Below are positions 35,607-47,822 of a stretch of 64,000 bases of DNA, one piece after another. The first letter of the stretch is position 1; each line of letters begins with the position of its first letter. The position numbers and the translations under genes are program-made. The stretch spans positions 1,125,538 to 1,189,537 of the forward strand of contig OX439132.1 in NCBI GenBank assembly GCA_949318235.1. The letters run 5' to 3'. The stretch comes from Ecdyonurus torrentis. Its lineage: Eukaryota > Arthropoda > Insecta > Ephemeroptera > Heptageniidae. A model generated the notes under the pieces. The model saw nothing but the letters and a program-made list of their open reading frames with translations, searched no databases and was not told the DNA's origin.

Positions 35607-36570
35607 TTAAGCGCGGTAGACAAGATTGCCGGGGAAAGCAGAGTATCCCAAGTTGTGGGCCCATGGAGCGGCAACAACTGGAGCATGGATACCAGCAGCA
35701 TAGGCTACATGAAGAGGCTCACCCTTGTAAGAACCATTCTCAGAGAAAGCCTCAGTGGCGTGAGCGGCAGCGGCATCATATTGTCCCTCAGCATCAGGCT
35801 TGTATGCACCCTCATCATCAGCTCTGTATTGACCTTCATCATCAGCTCTGTATTGTCCTTCATCATCAGCGAGATAACGTCCTTCGGCTTGAGGAATGTA
35901 CTCTCCACGGAGGTCGATAGCACTGTCAAGATGTCCAGTTCTGTACTGTCCATCGTCCTGGATTCTCACCAGGGCGGGGGCAGCATGGTGGACGAGACCT
36001 GAGTGAGCCCATGGGCTGGTCAGGAACTGGGGAGCAGCGGCGCTAACGGCCAGAACGGCGGCGGACACGATCTGTAAGAAAATTAACAAAGGAGAATTAT
36101 AGAAATGAACAATTTCAATTTATAGTTAGAATTTTTAAATTAGAACAATAAAATTACTTAAATACCAAAGATATCATTTTAATAAATAGTACACGGGAAA
36201 AATATTTAAATTAAGTTTATTGGAACAAACTTTTGCAAAGTAACGGTTAAATAATCGTTTGTTTGCTGTAATTTTTACGTTTTTCTGTTCAAATTGCAAT
36301 CATGGCACAATAGTTAAAAGTCAGCAAACGATGATTTTAATACTGTTTTTGAAAATGTTAAGAGTCTAATATTTGAAAATTTAAAACAAAAGATTTAAAA
36401 TGTTTCGAATAGTATGATATAAAAATTGCTTGAAATTTAAAGATGCAGTTAGAAATACAAAATTATTGTTACTTGTGCATTATTAAGAAAATTTGATAAG
36501 ATATTTGAGTGATGATAAAAAATAAAAACCGTTATATTTAAAATTGATAACTCACCAAGAAGGAGTTCAT
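35607..36570 (-). CDS. Gene F: cuticle-type protein with DDEGQYRA repeats
   Basis: Exon 1 is 36556-36570 (MNSFL, donor GTGAGT); exon 2 is 35607-36071 after TTACAG; the phase-0 intron is 484 bases. The product is about 159 residues. The signal peptide MNSFLIVSAAVLAVSAAAPQ probably ends after SAAA. Residues 41-101 carry D-x-GxY units (DDGQYR, then ADDEGQYRADDEGQYRADDE-type repeats, AEGQY). Hydrophobic AAPALV and VVAAPWAHN segments flank them, and it ends NLVYRA. Acidic D-G-Y repeats are known from arthropod cuticular proteins without an RR chitin-binding domain. It is unrelated in sequence to A-E and G-H but has the same two-exon plan. Function is inferred from composition. Confidence 0.88.
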
Positions 36571-36599
36571 GTTGTTGTTTTCTGTATGTGTATCAGAAA

Positions 36600-36633
36600 G
36601 ATGCTTGTAGTGAGCCCTCCTTGGGTTTATATA
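36600..36633 (-). promoter_or_regulatory. Core promoter of gene F
   Basis: TATATAAA on the minus strand (36633-36626); the probable start is the A of GCATCT at 36602, 31 bases downstream. Upstream (36685-36702) lies GGTGTGGTGTGGCGGGG in gene orientation. Confidence 0.8.
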
Positions 36634-36809
36634 CTGCACACTATGGAGGGACCCCCGCCTGCCCGCCTTTGCCCCGCCCTGCCCCGCCACACCACACCAT
36701 ACTGGACATCACAATCTTCAGTACAAGTCAGCTTGAAGCCGCTCCCGATATTCGACCTTGTATAATAATAAAGTCACTCTTCGCTACGGATAGCACATTT
36801 TGATAATCG

Positions 36810-38800
36810 ACACTCATCATTATATCTACAGTTTTGACACACCCGACATCACGTGACTGACACTCAGAGAATACAATAGGGGTAATCTTAACTCACTTAG
36901 GGTTTGATCTTTATATATGTTATAACAATATTCATATCACACTTAACTCTAATTAAGAGCATCAAAATCTCCACTACTTCACAGTAGCCCATAATGTATC
37001 ATTGCAATATATATTATAATATGCTCATTTTACAATAACCCTGCTTTTATAACTGTTAACTGGAAAAATACAAAGTTTAGAAGTAGACATAATATATGTC
37101 CACAAGATTTGTATAATTAAAGAGTACCTTACTTAGATGCAAAGTGTGTGGCATGAAATGTGATCAATATCATTTGATGAAATGTTTTAATTGTTATCTC
37201 AATACGCTCAAGAGTGCAATATAATAATACCTTAATATAAAGATGATGTATATAAATTGATGATATATAAAGTCCGGGCCCTAGAGTGAGCCCACAGTTA
37301 ATATTTTAGTTTTTAATGTATTTTTATCTTGTATGTATGCCATGCACGTATGTATGCTTGTATGTACGTATGTATGTATATGTATGGATGTATGTATATA
37401 TATGTGTGTATATATATGTGTATATGTATATATATATATATGGGTGTGTATGTGTATGTGTATATGTATATATATTATTGTATATGTATAAAAAATTATA
37501 TTGTTTCTATTAAGTGGTGTTTTTTTTTTTATAAAAATTTTGAATTGAATTTGAATTTTGAATTGAATTGAAATTTGAATTGATGCATATAAGTATATAT
37601 ATTTGCTAGAATTTTGTTTTATTGCTAATTTTAATTATTGTAATTTTAAGCTAAGTTTCTCAGTCCCAGTAAATACATAATACAGTGGATACATCAGATG
37701 ATTCAATAAAAAATTGAAAGAAAAGAAAAATAGATAAAAATTGAGATAAAAATATGAAATTTAGTTCAAAATTCGCACATCAATTCATTGTTTTTAAAAG
37801 CTATTTTGTGCATTCTAGAGTAGGTAGGGGGTGTGCAAAAGTAAGAAAACCTAACTTTTTGACAAAAGAGACAATATTTTTAATTTTCTGAAATCCCCAC
37901 AAAAACTTGGTTTAAATTTCCAACAATAAATTTTATTTTTTTTTTAAAGTCGGGTACTGAATAGGCTATATCATTATGTATGATATATTATATGTATGTA
38001 TGTTTTGTTGTGCGAACCCTGTATGTTTGCTGAATAAATTGAAATAATTAATAATTGCAATATTAATTTATTGATATAAATAATTATAGACTCTCAATTT
38101 AACCCATCTGTTTTACAGTATAGTCATCAGTTATAATTTTAAGTTTCTACAAACAAATTTATTTTGTAATATTTTTTCTCTTATTTAAATATCATTTTTA
38201 AATAACTAATATTGAATATTTTTAATTTAAGATTGATACGATGTAGAGGAATGTAAATAATTCTTTTTTATTCTCGAAATAAAAAAAAAACTAAAAAAAT
38301 AATTGCACACGTTGTTTCAGTGTAGTTTTGAATAAATTAAAGAAAATCACTTCCCAACAAGCTAAATTAAGTTGCTGAAAGGTTTTTTTGTGTCCTTTGA
38401 GTATAAAAAATTAATGATATTTTAAAACCTGTATATTAAATTTATTTTTATTGACAGATTTAAATGTACAATTAATTTTTTTTATATAAGGCGATATTTT
38501 GGTTTTGGTTACATGAAATTTAATGTAGTTATCAACGTTGGTATGATCGTTAATTTTCAATATGTAAATCAGTGAAATTGAAGAAGCATATACGACGAGT
38601 GAGTATATTTAAAGTGAGTATCATTCTGGTACCATAAGAAAAAAAAACTGAAAATTTGACATTCGTACACACACAAAGAAAAGAAAAGGAAGGAAAAAAA
38701 AATAAGAAAATGAAAAAAAAAAAAAAAAAAAATGTGGCAAATATAAAAGAAAACATAAAACGGACCATATATGTTAATTTTTTTTTAAAGCAATATCTGT
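36810..38800. other. Intergenic region upstream of gene F
   Basis: No gene seen. Contains a LINE-like tail (37270-37510: GGGCCCTAGAGTGAGCCCA followed by GTAT/TATG-rich sequence), a repeat shared with 4000-4312 (37725-37990), and A-rich DNA running up to the assembly gap. Confidence 0.6.
37725..37990. repeat. Dispersed repeat, copy of 4000-4312
   Basis: Shares GCATTCTAGAGTA, CACAAAAACTTGGTTTAAAT and CGGGTACTGAATAGGCT with the first copy, at moderate divergence. Confidence 0.6.
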
Positions 38801-39000
38801 NNNNNNNNNNNNNNNNNNNNNNNNNNNNNNNNNNNNNNNNNNNNNNNNNNNNNNNNNNNNNNNNNNNNNNNNNNNNNNNNNNNNNNNNNNNNNNNNNNNN
38901 NNNNNNNNNNNNNNNNNNNNNNNNNNNNNNNNNNNNNNNNNNNNNNNNNNNNNNNNNNNNNNNNNNNNNNNNNNNNNNNNNNNNNNNNNNNNNNNNNNNN
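38801..39000. other. Assembly gap (200 N)
   Basis: Exactly 200 unknown bases, so the real length of the missing DNA is not known. Confidence 1.
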
Positions 39001-39310
39001 TGATATTGTGAAATTGTAAGATTGCTTTTTAAATGATGCGTAGATAATTTTTTTAATCATAAAAAAAAAAAAAAAAAAAAAAAAAAATATTGCAATAATA
39101 ACTGCAGTTATGATATAAGAAATACTTTCGTAACAAATTAAGCCAAAAGTTTAAATTCGTTTCACTGTATACGACTTGAGTACTTTTACTTTTAACTCAT
39201 AAATGGATAGTAAGAACCTATCATACATAAAAAAATAAATAAATAAATAAATAAAAAGTACAAAAAAAAAAAACTTTAACCCGATTTTAACAATATTTAA
39301 TGATTTCTAT

Positions 39311-39475
39311 GCATAAAAACGTAAATAGTTCCTATTGAATGATATAATAAGTTGGTCTGCCGACTGCACTGCATAAAAATCTTAGTAAAGTCAATAATAT
39401 GTCAACAAACTAATATTCTAAATATTTGCAAAAAACTGACGAAAATTGGTGTGCAAAGAGTTCAGTTTGTTCTTT
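39311..39475 (+). repeat. Dispersed repeat, uninterrupted copy
   Basis: CATAAAAACGTAAATAGTTC, GGTCTGCCGACTGCACTGCA and CAACAAACTAATATTCTAAA recur at 47395-47945, where the copy is split by a TTAA MITE. Confidence 0.8.
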
Positions 39476-39685
39476 CAAAGCACCATTAAAACAAATTTTG
39501 CTCCAAAAGTACAAGTACGCCCTTCGTTATGCTACCCCCACCCCCCTCCCACAAAAATGTAACACCTTTTGTAAGTTGACATGGGACAAGTACTGTACGT
39601 CATTTGGGCGCAACTACTTAGATATATATATATTTATACTGTATATATATACACTATATATACTATATTAGTACACTATACTATA

Positions 39686-39689
<4 letters not shown>

Positions 39690-39742
<53 letters not shown>
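39690..39742. repeat. (TA)n microsatellite
   Basis: Pure TA run among other AT-rich dinucleotide sequence. Confidence 0.9.
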
Positions 39743-39746
<4 letters not shown>

Positions 39747-40072
39747 CACACATATATATAAATATACATATACATAATAGTGTATATTATTATGTTGTGA
39801 TTTAAAGTATAAATTATTTAGGTGTTGTTATATATTCATGCTATATACTATACACAAATGTAGCTTAGAGTAGGAAATGTCATTTTACCAAGTTATTATG
39901 TTTGGGGTTACTATCCGTCCTTTCATCATCATATATAAAGCCATGTTCATTTAAGCTTTTTATAATTGGAATTGTGTTTTATTGATCAAAATAACATGCA
40001 TCCTTATATAAAGTGCATTTAATAATTCCATTTAGAAAAAGTTTATTATGAACAAGGCATAAGGACAGCCTG

Positions 40073-40076
<4 letters not shown>

Positions 40077-40138
<62 letters not shown>
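40077..40138. repeat. (CT)n microsatellite
   Basis: About 60 bases of pure CT. A TATAAAAAGG motif follows at 40152 without a recognisable gene. Confidence 0.95.
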
Positions 40139-40141
<3 letters not shown>

Positions 40142-40714
40142 CTTCAAGAGGTATAAAAAGGACAAGGACAATCTCTGAAATAGACAGCAAAAATTTTACT
40201 TAAAAACAAAAAACTATAAACTAAAAAGATTAAAGCATTTTACTGAAAAAAAAAAAACAATTAAAAAAAATAAAAATTGCGTGCAGGTAGCGAACATTGC
40301 TGTACTCGCCACAGCAGTGGGTGGGACATCACATGTAACTCTATTTTACGTATATGGAGTACCTGGCTCCCCCCCCCCCCTCCCTCCCCTCAGGACACGC
40401 CTAACTATAAAGTAAACCTGGCCAGGACTATACGTGGCATTGCAATAAATTAACACTTGCATCATTACTGAACTTCATACTTATTATTATGAAATAAAAG
40501 TGCATGTTGGCGGCGTGAACTTTGTGTACCGCATGTAATGTCAACACGTACCGTACAAAAATATACGTAACAATTATGCTAGCTCAATTTCATCAACTCT
40601 CTCATAATAACATAATTTATGCTATATATATTGTATAGAGATTAAGTTGTGTTGACTAATCGTTGACTAGTGTGTTGACTAATGTGTTGACTATAGTTGT
40701 GTTGACAAGATAAA

Positions 40715-40719
<5 letters not shown>

Positions 40720-40786
<67 letters not shown>
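40720..40786. repeat. (TA)n microsatellite
   Basis: Pure TA. It is preceded by four GTGTTGACTA-type repeats (40650-40705). Confidence 0.92.
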
Positions 40787-40791
<5 letters not shown>

Positions 40792-40844
40792 CGTTTCAAA
40801 TTAGTTTAGAACAACTTATTTGGGTAAAAAAATCAAGTTACGTC

Positions 40845-40900
40845 CTGGCCTACCCCGAAAGGGATTATGGCGTCATGATATGTATGTATGTATTTAAATG
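40845..40900 (+). mobile_element. Retroelement 3' tail (CCCCGAAAGGGA type)
   Basis: GGCCTACCCCGAAAGGGATT, then GCGTCATGATATGTATGTAT. Same family as 16165-16225. Confidence 0.55.
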
Positions 40901-41522
40901 AAAAATCAGTATATTTTTTGAACGCGCTATAATAAATGTCTATCAAACATAATATTTTTCATTACTGTTGTTGTTACTCTTAACCTTGAAAATAATAAAT
41001 CTAATGAGCAATAACATTTTATCTAAGTACATAAATGTGACAACTATCAAACCTAGTAGTTCACGGTGATAATTAAGTGATTTGAAGATTAACATTAAAC
41101 AAAAAATTCACACATAATTTGCTTCCTGTTATCACGTTCTCGCTCTTGAACGTGCGCAATAATGTGTAACATTAAAATTCCGAGATCTCTATCAGACACA
41201 TTAAACTGAGTACATTTATTACTTTAACATTATTAATAACTTCAAGTCTAAATATTTTAGTAATACTTCTTTTTTTATGTCATGTTATAAATTAGCAGAA
41301 TAAAACTGTAACTTTATCACTCTATGTACATTTTGAGAGTAAACTAAACTGATGGCTTCTTGTTATCATTTATTATACTGTTTGTGTTGGCTTCATACTT
41401 ATATGTTTACTTTTATTTAAAACTAAATAAATAAACACAAGAGAGAGGATCTAAAAATTAATCTAACAAATAAGAAAACACAAAGCAAACAAACAAATAA
41501 TTAAAAATTTAAATGTATTAAA

Positions 41523-41690
41523 GAACGAACGAACGAACGAACGAACGAACGAACGAACGAACGAACGAACGAACGAACGAACGAACGAACGAACGAACGA
41601 ACGAACGAACGAACGAACGAACGAACGAACGAACGAACGAACGAACGAACGAACGAACGAACGAACGAACGAACGAACGAACGAACGAAT
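41523..41690. repeat. (GAAC)n array
   Basis: About 41 pure units, followed by decaying CAAT units. GAAC is an unusual GC-containing tetranucleotide in such AT-rich DNA. Confidence 0.97.
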
Positions 41691-42087
41691 CAATCAATCA
41701 TCAATCAATAAACAAACAATCAAACACGAACAAAGAAAATACGTATAATAACTATGCTACCTCAATGCATAAGCAACATTTATGCATGCCAACATAATAT
41801 TCTATTATATAATATTGTAGTGATTATACTATACAGCATATTTACTTATGTTATTAAAAGTATGTAACAAACAAACGAAAATTAACGATAAAGCTGCATA
41901 GTATTGAAATCCATAAAGACCTTATTATAATATTTTATTTTCGACTCGACTTGACTCTAAATACAAATGATTACCGCAGGGTTCATATCCAGTGCGTATG
42001 ACTTATTGTAAGTGCGCAATAATTGCAGCAGCTCGCGGTGAAAGTGATCGCAGTCACATCTCGGTCATTACACGTGAGCAAGCAAGC

Positions 42088-42512
42088 AAACAAATGATTG
42101 ATCACATCACTGACCAGTGAATACGTATACTAGAGCACCATACTGACTATTTCTTATTTATTGACGTATTATGTTACCACGCTACATCTTGCATACACAT
42201 CGTGCATCGCGGTAAATAAGACGGCTGCTCGATGGTGGATATCATCAATCAAGCTAACAAATGATTGATCACATCACTGACCATACAGTGAATACGTATA
42301 CTAGAGCACCATACCATACTGACTATTTCTTATTTATTGCCGTATTATGTTACCACGCTACATCTTACACACACATCGTGCATCGTGGTAAAGGCTCGCG
42401 CAGCCATATTATTTTATTTAATATTAAATTAATTTAAGAAAATAAGCCACTGATGTGATTGGGTTTAATATTAAATAAAAAAGGACAGCTGCTCGATGGT
42501 GGATATCATCAA
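42088..42512 (+). repeat. Direct segmental duplication
   Basis: AACAAATGATTGATCACATC through CATCGTGCATCG is present at 42088-42213 and 42256-42390. CTGCTCGATGGTGGATATCA follows each copy (42225 and 42490). The second copy carries a few extra bases (CATA) and an AT-rich insert of about 95 bases (around 42392-42482). Confidence 0.9.
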
Positions 42513-43136
42513 CGTTTTAAAATCAAATTCATTTTGTCTTATTATTGATAAATATTTTCTATCTATACTGCATGTGTGGTGTGGTGAAGTCCCCTCAAGA
42601 CAGAAGTCTTATCTACAGATAGACATTGCACACACGAGCCTAATACACAACCCGACATTCACCATGATAGCCTAGAGAAACCATGGAAACGTCTAGTTGA
42701 AGCTGAACGATATAATGACATAAATCATACCATACGTGATGCTGGATTTCTCCTATATTTCTACATTGTAGTGGGGTATGTGTGTATTTAACAACAATTA
42801 TTAGGTATGTAAATAGTAAATTGTCAATGGAAGTTGGATTTTAATTTGAAGCGACGACTTGGTTGGTTATGTTTTGCAGAGCAAATGAGTAATTTACCCA
42901 TTATTCTGTCGAAGTACTAGTTTAAAAATGGTATTTGTAAACAAATAACTATAAATATGTTGTGTATCTCATAAAAAGCGTCTCCTATATGATAATGTTA
43001 TTTTGTCAAAACTAATCTGATGTAAATCTGTTATTTAAAAATGTATTTTCTGGTCAAGGTTCATTTAATACGGTTGAAAAGGCCGTGTATGCTTATAAAT
43101 TATAAATTAATTAATCAAGCTTATAATTTATCAGCT

Positions 43137-43174
<38 letters not shown>

Positions 43175-43326
43175 GAATGAGGCCCCACGCACGCCGCATT
43201 CAGTAACGGACATCCATTACAATGGTTCAACAATATTTGCTAAATTTACTGTATACATGAAACTATATGCATGACGACATGCATATACCTACATAAAATA
43301 TATATTAACATTGCCCTGGTCCGTCT

Positions 43327-43361
<35 letters not shown>

Positions 43362-43779
43362 TGTGTATATATATAATTTTTTACATTTATAATAATATGC
43401 ATATACATGTTTACAACTTTTGGATAGTCAGCCCGATTGCAGGTCTTGCCTGGCTACACAAAACTGACTTCCTCAGAAATACATATTTATAATTTTGTAA
43501 GGTTTTTGCCTTTTTTTTTTAAAACTAAATTTTATTTAAAACAGAAAACAAAATGAGTTGTACCAAAGTCTTGCTTATGGGTCATGGTGGAGTAAAACAA
43601 ATATTTATATTATAATATTATTTAGGCAAGTTTAAATAAGGAAAAAGGTATAATATATGATCTGAAATTGCTATTTAAAATTTACTGGTCTCACACTGCA
43701 GTTCTTTTCTCAAAATAATAATAATCCACGAATGTCCCAGCTGTGATTGCTCCACCGCTAAGTCCTATTGTCTGCAGCG

Positions 43780-43871
43780 ACCAACATGTTGAAGAAGGAA
43801 AAAAAAAACTTGAAAAATGCAGCAAACTAAAAGCACAAGACTGTAATCTGGACATGCAGAGAACAATGGTA
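43780..43871 (+). other. Candidate internal coding exon
   Basis: Between a good acceptor (TTGTCTGCAG, ending at 43777) and a consensus donor (ATG then GTAAGT at 43870), one frame is open and reads DQHVEEGKKKLEKCSKLKAQ followed by DCNLDMQRTM, a charged amphipathic helix with two cysteines. Composition is more gene-like than the flanks. No partner exons, promoter or homologue were recognised, so this may be chance. Confidence 0.3.
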
Positions 43872-44136
43872 AGTAGCGAGCTATGTATCAACATTGGCGA
43901 GCCCAAACATGATGTGGTACTTAGCCAAGTATGGTAGCAGTATCAAGTCCAAGTCAACTATAGTACAAGTAGCAGTGTGTCTGGTTAGTGGACATCTCGT
44001 GTGAACTTCATATCTTCACCGTAATGTAATGTAATCACTTCTCTGTCTGTGTGCATTGCCTGTTAATTACTGCATGGTGTCTCGGGCATCGTAAATAGCG
44101 CAACCTTTAACTGCAGTTTTGTACTTGAATATGCAC

Positions 44137-44347
44137 GTAAAGAATACATTACATAATTAATGCTGCATTAACGTCATTTTATAGCATAATTAATGCTAAA
44201 TTGGAACAACATAATGAATTATGCTGTACAACATAATAATTATCATATGTAACATATTCATTATGCAGTATAGCATAAATTATGCTGATAGAACAAATTG
44301 TGCTAAAATGAACCAGCATAATTATTAAATATTTATTTTTATCCGTG
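44137..44347. mobile_element. GCATAATTTATGC MITE family, near full-length copy
   Basis: Starts GCACGTAAAGAATACATTAC and ends TATTTTTATCCGTG. The interior is close to the family consensus (GGAACAACATAATGAATTAT, TTGTGCTAAAATG). Confidence 0.85.
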
Positions 44348-44376
44348 TGGAATAGAATTTAATAACATTATCTTTG

Positions 44377-44513
<137 letters not shown>

Positions 44514-44770
44514 TAAATTATAACTATAAAAGCAATGTATTTAAATTATTATATTAAATAAATGTATATCTCCAGACGATATATCAGCAATAAGGAACTA
44601 AGCTATTATAAGCACAGCAGTTAGTAACGACTTCTGGATTAGGATTTTTTTTTTTTCATGGACGTACAGACAATTCATTTTTTATAATTTAACTTGTTGT
44701 TTTAAATGAGAATATTCTTAATATAGAGTTATTTGTAATTTTACAGCTTCATGTATCAAATATAAAAACA

Positions 44771-44892
44771 GAGAGAGAGAAAGGGAGAGAAGAGTGAGAC
44801 AGAGGGAGAGAGAGTAAGAAAGAAAGAGAGAGAGAGATAAGAGATAGGTGTGTGTGAGAGAGAGTAAGAAAGAACGAACAGTGAGATAGACA

Positions 44893-44926
<34 letters not shown>

Positions 44927-45104
44927 AAGAGAGATACAGAAAGAGAGAGAGAGAGAGTAAGAAAGAGAGAGTAAGAAAGAGAGAGTAAGAAAGAGAGAGT
45001 AAGAGAGAGATAAAAGATAGACAGTGTGTTTGAGAGAGAGAGAGAGAGAGAGTAAAAAAGAAAGAGAGAGAAATAGAGAGAGTGAGTGTGTGTGAGAGAG
45101 AGAG
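44771..45104. repeat. GA-rich compound microsatellite
   Basis: GA runs broken by TAAGAAAGA and TGTGTG units. The overlapping minus-strand frames of 133 and 149 codons (LSLS, HTHT) are artefacts. Confidence 0.92.
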
Positions 45105-45169
45105 AATCCGGTTAAGATAATTCTCCTCCGACATAAAGAGCAAAAGTGCCTCCTCACAGCAACACATGA

Positions 45170-45800
45170 AATATTATCAAATATATTATAGTCTAGCTGT
45201 CTACTGTACCAATACTCCCGCGCACAAAGTAAAGCGGATGTTGAGGAGGGCGTGGTCGCTAAAGTTCAATTGTTTGTTACTTTACTTCAAGGTAAGTAGC
45301 GGCCAAGTTCACAGTCAGTGCGACCTTGACCTCTACTGGTGCTGGCTTGCTTGCTTGACGTGCGGGCTGCCTAACTGCCAGGATACCTGCGATCTCTCTC
45401 TCTATCAAAACTTACCTTCACTTTCATCTCTACTCTCACTACGGTTCATTTTATAATACTTCTGTATTTTATGTAATTTTATATAAAATTAATTTATATA
45501 TTTATTAAATAACAAGAAAATAAAATGATCTATAAATTGCTAAAAAATATATTTATTTATTAAATATTTCAAGGCTTATTTATTTACATAAAACTTACAT
45601 TACTTCAAATTATTATTTGAAATTAAAATTTTATACTGCTTCATTAGTAAGAAAAAGAAAATAATAATAAAAAAGGTTGTACTCTATGATGAAAGTTCAT
45701 ATTTACAGATCAAACTGCAAGTGTTGCAATATAAATATTAACACGGATAAAGAAAAAAAAAACTGATAACTATGATAGCAAAATTTCAGCAACATCTGAT
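45170..45800. other. Intergenic sequence with a GC-richer patch
   Basis: 45220-45430 is less AT-rich, with CGACCTTGACCTC at 45321 (an FTZ-F1/nuclear-receptor-like half-site on the minus strand). There is no credible gene. Confidence 0.45.
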
Positions 45801-45808
45801 CATCACGT

Positions 45809-46120
45809 ATATAGGGTGTATCCTCATGACGTCATATTTAATGCGCTTGGAGGCCATACTGGAGTAGTGAACAACATTGCTGAGCATAGGACAAACTTTG
45901 TTTTAGTCATTAATTTTCTTTGGAAAATCTGTTAATTTTTTGTTATTATTATATTTCTCACATACTTGAGATACTAATTTAACATAATTACAACATCAAT
46001 GCTCTCAAAAATATTGCATAGTGTTTTTAAACTGACAAAATCAGTTATTTTCCTATGTCACCCATGTTATTGAGTGATCCAACATGACGTCGACTTTAAC
46101 ATGAATGCATACACACTATA
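45809..46120 (-). mobile_element. TATAGGGTGT-ended element, inverted copy
   Basis: Ends TATAGGGTGTATCC and GCATACACACTATA. Contains GTAGTGAACAACATTGCTGA, AGCATAGGACAAACTTTG and CGTCGACTTTAACATGAATG. No transposase frame. Confidence 0.88.
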
Positions 46121-46189
46121 ACAATTTATGATATTACACTGTTTACTATTTAATAAATTACAATTACAATAAAAAAAAATGTTATGAAA

Positions 46190-46283
46190 CATAATTATTT
46201 ATATTTTCCAATCAAGTAACATTTATGTTATATATAACTACATAAAAGTAGCATAAGTTACGTAAGTTCTTCTTTTCGTGTTG
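46190..46283. mobile_element. Partial GCATAATTTATGC MITE copy (right end)
   Basis: AAAGTAGCATAAGTTACGTA then TTCTTCTTTTCGTGTTG. Confidence 0.5.
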
Positions 46284-46767
46284 CAGGTATTGGCAAAATA
46301 TCTGAGAGGCCAGAGAGATATCAACTTTATTTTGTGTCTATAAATAAGTGTGCGGACAGTACAATACTATAGCATTGTTGTCCAAGTGACCATATGTTAT
46401 CCTGGACATAGAGGGTACATTACAAGGGCGTGTCTCTCTGTCTGTCTGTCTGTCTGTTTGATCCTGCTATACATCCCCTTGATACAGCGCGCGCAGCAGA
46501 AGTGTATACACAAGATCCGGTTTGCAGGCATCGCAGTCTCCAGTGGCAGGCAGATCACTTAATAATCTCAAATTCAAATAAATAGCAAGTATGGATATAT
46601 CCGGTTGAGTAACATACACTGAGAGAAATATATGACAGATATAATGTTAGAAAAGTATATGAGTGCTCTAGAGCATTTTTTTCGCACGTATACTAATCGA
46701 ACTATTCATAAAAATATTGACACTTTACCCTATTTTCATTTTTTTTTTGTTTTTTAATTTACATCCT

Positions 46768-47388
46768 GCACGAAAAGAAAAATTACAAAATTTATAAAAT
46801 ATGCTGCATTTATGTCACTATACAGCATAAATGTCACTAAAATATAGAATAGCTTAAGCCTCGTTCACAATGGACTTTTTCTAAGTTTTCTTAAGTGAAA
46901 ATGCTAATTTTTTCCACTTAAGAACGATTGGTGTTCACAATGAAACTATTGTTGCACTTAAGAATTTTCTTAATTAATTTCACTTAACAATTTTTTTTTC
47001 TTAATTTTTCTTAAGTAGCTAATTAGAAGAATTATTTGAATTTATGTAAGAATCAAACCATTGTTGATTCTTACGTAAATTCAAATAATTCTTCTAATTA
47101 GCTACTTAAGAAAAATTAAGAAAAAAATTTGTTAAGTGAAAGTTCTACGTAAAAAATTAAGAAAAAAAATTCTTAAGTGGAAATCAAACTTTTTTCTTAA
47201 TTTAAAAAAAATTGCGTTTTCACTGAAGAAAAGTCCATTGTGAACGAGGCTTTATGCTGTCTAACATAAAATTTATACAATAATGTAACATAGTTATTAA
47301 TACAGTATAGGATAAATTATGTTGTGATGCATAAATATTGCTGGCAATGAGTTAGCATAATTATCACGTATTTCTTTTGGACCGTGTG
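46768..47388. mobile_element. GCATAATTTATGC MITE copy split by another element
   Basis: The left part (46768-46856, from GCACGAAAAG) and the right part (47255-47388, to GGACCGTG) join into one family member when 46857-47254 is removed: AGCTTA plus TGCTGTCTAACATA restores the family word TTATGCTGTACAACAT with few changes. Confidence 0.88.
46857..47251. mobile_element. PIF/Harbinger-like palindromic MITE with TTA target duplication
   Basis: Inverted ends AGCCTCGTTCACAATGGACT and AGTCCATTGTGAACGAGGCT match perfectly and are bordered by TTA (46854-46856 and 47252-47254). The two arms pair over almost the whole 395 bp, folding about a centre near 47055 (AATCAACAATGGTTTGATTC-like). A 3-base TWA duplication is a hallmark of PIF/Harbinger transposition; the superfamily is inferred from this alone. 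Confidence 0.9.
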
Positions 47389-47485
47389 AAACCACATAAA
47401 AACGTAAATAATTCCTATTGAATGATATAATAAATTGGTCTGCCGACTGCACAGCATAATAAAATCTTATAATTCAATCCATTAA

Positions 47486-47822
47486 AACCATAGACTGCAT
47501 AAAACAACATGTACTTTTTAATATGAATAAACACAAAATGGGATCTTCAAAACTGATGAAAATTTTTACCAGAATGTTAATGTAACCCCACGAGAGAGCG
47601 TGAAAAAACTGTAAAGTATGTAATTTGCATGAAAATTCATGTTTATGACGTTAGAAACATGCAAAAATGAGTATTAAAATGTTGTGCGGGTTGCATAAAT
47701 CGAATTTTCTAATCTCTGCTACGGGGCTACTGTTGGGTTTTGAGACAAACTAATGGCATTTATGTAAATCCCATCAAGTGTTTTGTGATATAAATGCTTA
47801 TGTTTTTCTCCGGTCTTTTTCT
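47486..47822 (-). mobile_element. TTAA MITE family I, copy
   Basis: Starts AACCATAGACTGC and ends GGTCTTTTTCT, with TTAA at 47482-47485 and 47823-47826. It interrupts a dispersed repeat whose uninterrupted copy is at 39311-39475. Confidence 0.9.

Larger units (their letters stand above)
40140..43700. other. Region without a recognised gene
   Basis: Contains a TATAAAAAGG motif at 40152, a C run at 40371-40380, partial GCATAATTTATGC MITE copies (40546-40640, 41726-41860), a (TA)n tract, the (GAAC)n array, the 42088-42512 duplication and two poly-T runs (43141-43172, 43331-43358). Confidence 0.6.

Noticed and set aside
35655..36002. Plus-strand and second minus-strand frames over gene F
   Set aside because: They are shadows of the GAY/GAR-rich repeats of gene F. 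Only the chosen frame has a signal peptide and a phase-compatible first exon.
38656..39060. Open frames crossing 38801-39000
   Set aside because: They run through unknown bases (N) and have no evidential value.
40141..40260. TATAAAAAGG at 40152 as a gene promoter
   Set aside because: No TCAGT-type initiator lies at the expected distance and no start codon with an open frame or donor follows.
43560..43960. tRNA or other structural RNA genes
   Set aside because: I scanned for B-box-like GGTTCRAATCC motifs with paired acceptor stems here and across the window and saw none.
45809..46120. Host gene in the TATAGGGTGT element
   Set aside because: The five copies have stops in all frames at different positions and share only inverted ends and non-coding blocks.
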